Source: Bacteroidales bacterium
GTDB lineage: Bacteria; Bacteroidota; Bacteroidia; Bacteroidales; WCHB1-69
NCBI GenBank assembly: GCA_016285615.1
Contig: JAEERB010000057.1
Location: 1-15,274, forward strand
Length of the DNA stretch: 15,274 bases
Reading direction: 5' to 3'
A program made the position numbers and the translations under genes. Below are positions 14,990 to 15,274 of the stretch, one piece after another; the stretch's first letter is position 1; every line of letters begins with the position of its first letter. The notes beneath the pieces were generated by a model. That model saw only the letters and a program-made list of their open reading frames with translations, was not told where the DNA came from and did no database searches.

Positions 14990-14997
14990 TATATTTG
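14990..14997 (+). promoter_or_regulatory. -7 promoter box TATATTTG of the NYN gene leader
   Basis: TATATTTGCAG is identical in its first 11 bases to the promoters at 2379 and 11934. Initiation a few bases downstream would give a leader of about 65 nt before the ATG at 15070. The A9T9 tract upstream may act as an UP-like or bending element. Confidence 0.75.
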
Positions 14998-15002
14998 CAG
15001 CG

Positions 15003-15063
15003 AATCCCCCTTAGGTGGAATATACTAAGGCTCGCCCACTCCCAATAAGTGGGCTTATTTTTT
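15003..15063 (+). ncRNA. Structured leader RNA with two hairpins ending in an intrinsic terminator
   Basis: Hairpin 1 pairs CCTTAG (15009-15014) with CTAAGG (15025-15030) around a 10-base loop. Hairpin 2 pairs GCCCACT (15034-15040) with AGTGGGC (15048-15054) around CCCAATA and is followed by TTATTTTTT (15055-15063), the form of a Rho-independent terminator. It lies between the promoter and the NYN gene, so most transcripts may stop here as a short RNA. GTGG in the loop of hairpin 1 can pair with CCAC in the 5' arm of hairpin 2, a possible switch. I do not recognise it as a named RNA family, and the exact 5' end is estimated. Confidence 0.6.
15034..15063 (+). terminator. Intrinsic terminator or attenuator ahead of the NYN gene
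   Basis: A 7-bp GC-rich stem, a 7-base loop and a T-rich tail end only 6 bases before the start codon at 15070. Its position downstream of the gene's own promoter implies premature termination of most leaders. Confidence 0.75.
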
Positions 15064-15069
15064 GGAATC

Positions 15070-15274
15070 ATGCTGGAGAAACAGAGGGTGATAGTTTATG
15101 TAGATGGTTTCAATTTCTATTACGGATTGAAAAAGAACCACAAATGGCGACGCTACTACTGGCTTGACATGGTGAAATTCTTTGAATTATTCATGAAACA
15201 AGACCAAGAGCTAGTGTGCGTAAAATACTTTTCAGCCAGACCAGACAACATTGATAAGGCATTGAGGCAAAATG
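15070..15274 (+). CDS. NYN-domain (PIN-like, LabA/DUF88-type) nuclease, 5' part only
   Basis: The first 68 residues of a gene that runs off the right edge. RVIVYVDGFNFYYGLKKN at residues 6-23 is the hallmark first strand and helix of NYN domains, with D12 as the first acidic metal ligand and N15 conserved. YYWLDMVKFF and VCVKYFSARPDN (about 49-60) fit the next helix and strand of LabA/DUF88 proteins. These are predicted metal-dependent ribonucleases of the PIN-like fold; the remaining acidic ligands would lie beyond the window. The ATG at 15070 is preceded by GGAATC and directly follows a terminator-ended leader RNA. The cellular role is unknown, and members occur in both RNA-processing and defence contexts. 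Confidence 0.85.
   Translation, partial: MLEKQRVIVYVDGFNFYYGLKKNHKWRRYYWLDMVKFFELFMKQDQELVCVKYFSARPDNIDKALRQN

Noticed and set aside
15034..15054. Hairpin considered as part of a tRNA
   Set aside because: There is no acceptor stem, T-loop (TTCGANNC) or anticodon arm around it; the following T-run makes it a terminator.

Overview
The window looks like Bacteroidetes chromosome, most likely Bacteroidales; the genus cannot be fixed from the sequence. Four things point there: promoters of the TAnnTTTG type (several read TATATTTGCAG), start sites without Shine-Dalgarno sequences, a secreted subtilase ending in a type IX secretion (T9SS) sorting domain, and several signal-peptidase-II lipoproteins. 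No rRNA, tRNA, CRISPR array, integrase or transposase was seen. Most genes are housekeeping or cell-envelope genes; the accessory-looking parts are the intergenic repeats, a pair of related lipoproteins and the right edge.

Layout. 1-336 is the tail of a secreted jellyroll protein. 367-2198 holds ribBA (riboflavin) and a YigZ/IMPACT gene 2 bases apart. 2199-2407 is a repeat-rich spacer with a REP-like palindrome and a promoter. From there 2408-8323 reads rightward: a LutA-like cysteine-rich protein, a T9SS-exported subtilase, aroB, an M16 zinc peptidase and a lipoprotein with TPR-like repeats. The last four are 6-29 bases apart and probably co-transcribed. tgt (queuosine) lies on the minus strand at 8311-9444, overlaps the lipoprotein tail to tail, and shares an 80-base divergent promoter region with a membrane glycosyltransferase (9525-10667). 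An ECF sigma factor follows that gene after 9 bases.

11334-12861 carries two lipoproteins that appear to be paralogues, separated by a second copy of the 2.2-kb spacer repeat. A perfect bidirectional terminator at 12877-12917 separates them from a minus-strand DegT-type sugar aminotransferase (12923-14053) and a small outer-membrane barrel protein (14145-14681). The terminator hairpin of the barrel gene abuts the aminotransferase promoter.

The right edge (14682-15274) is the least ordinary part: a gene-poor AT-rich stretch with an A9T9 tract, a strong promoter, a leader of about 65 nt with two hairpins, the second an intrinsic terminator, and then the start of a NYN-domain (PIN-like) nuclease cut off by the window edge. 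Promoter, short RNA, terminator, nuclease is the layout of attenuated genes and of type III toxin-antitoxin loci. This is the best candidate here for something undescribed, though the function is inference. A second theme is a family of palindromes with a constant AGACG/CGTCT outer stem and a variable 10-base core, seen three times.
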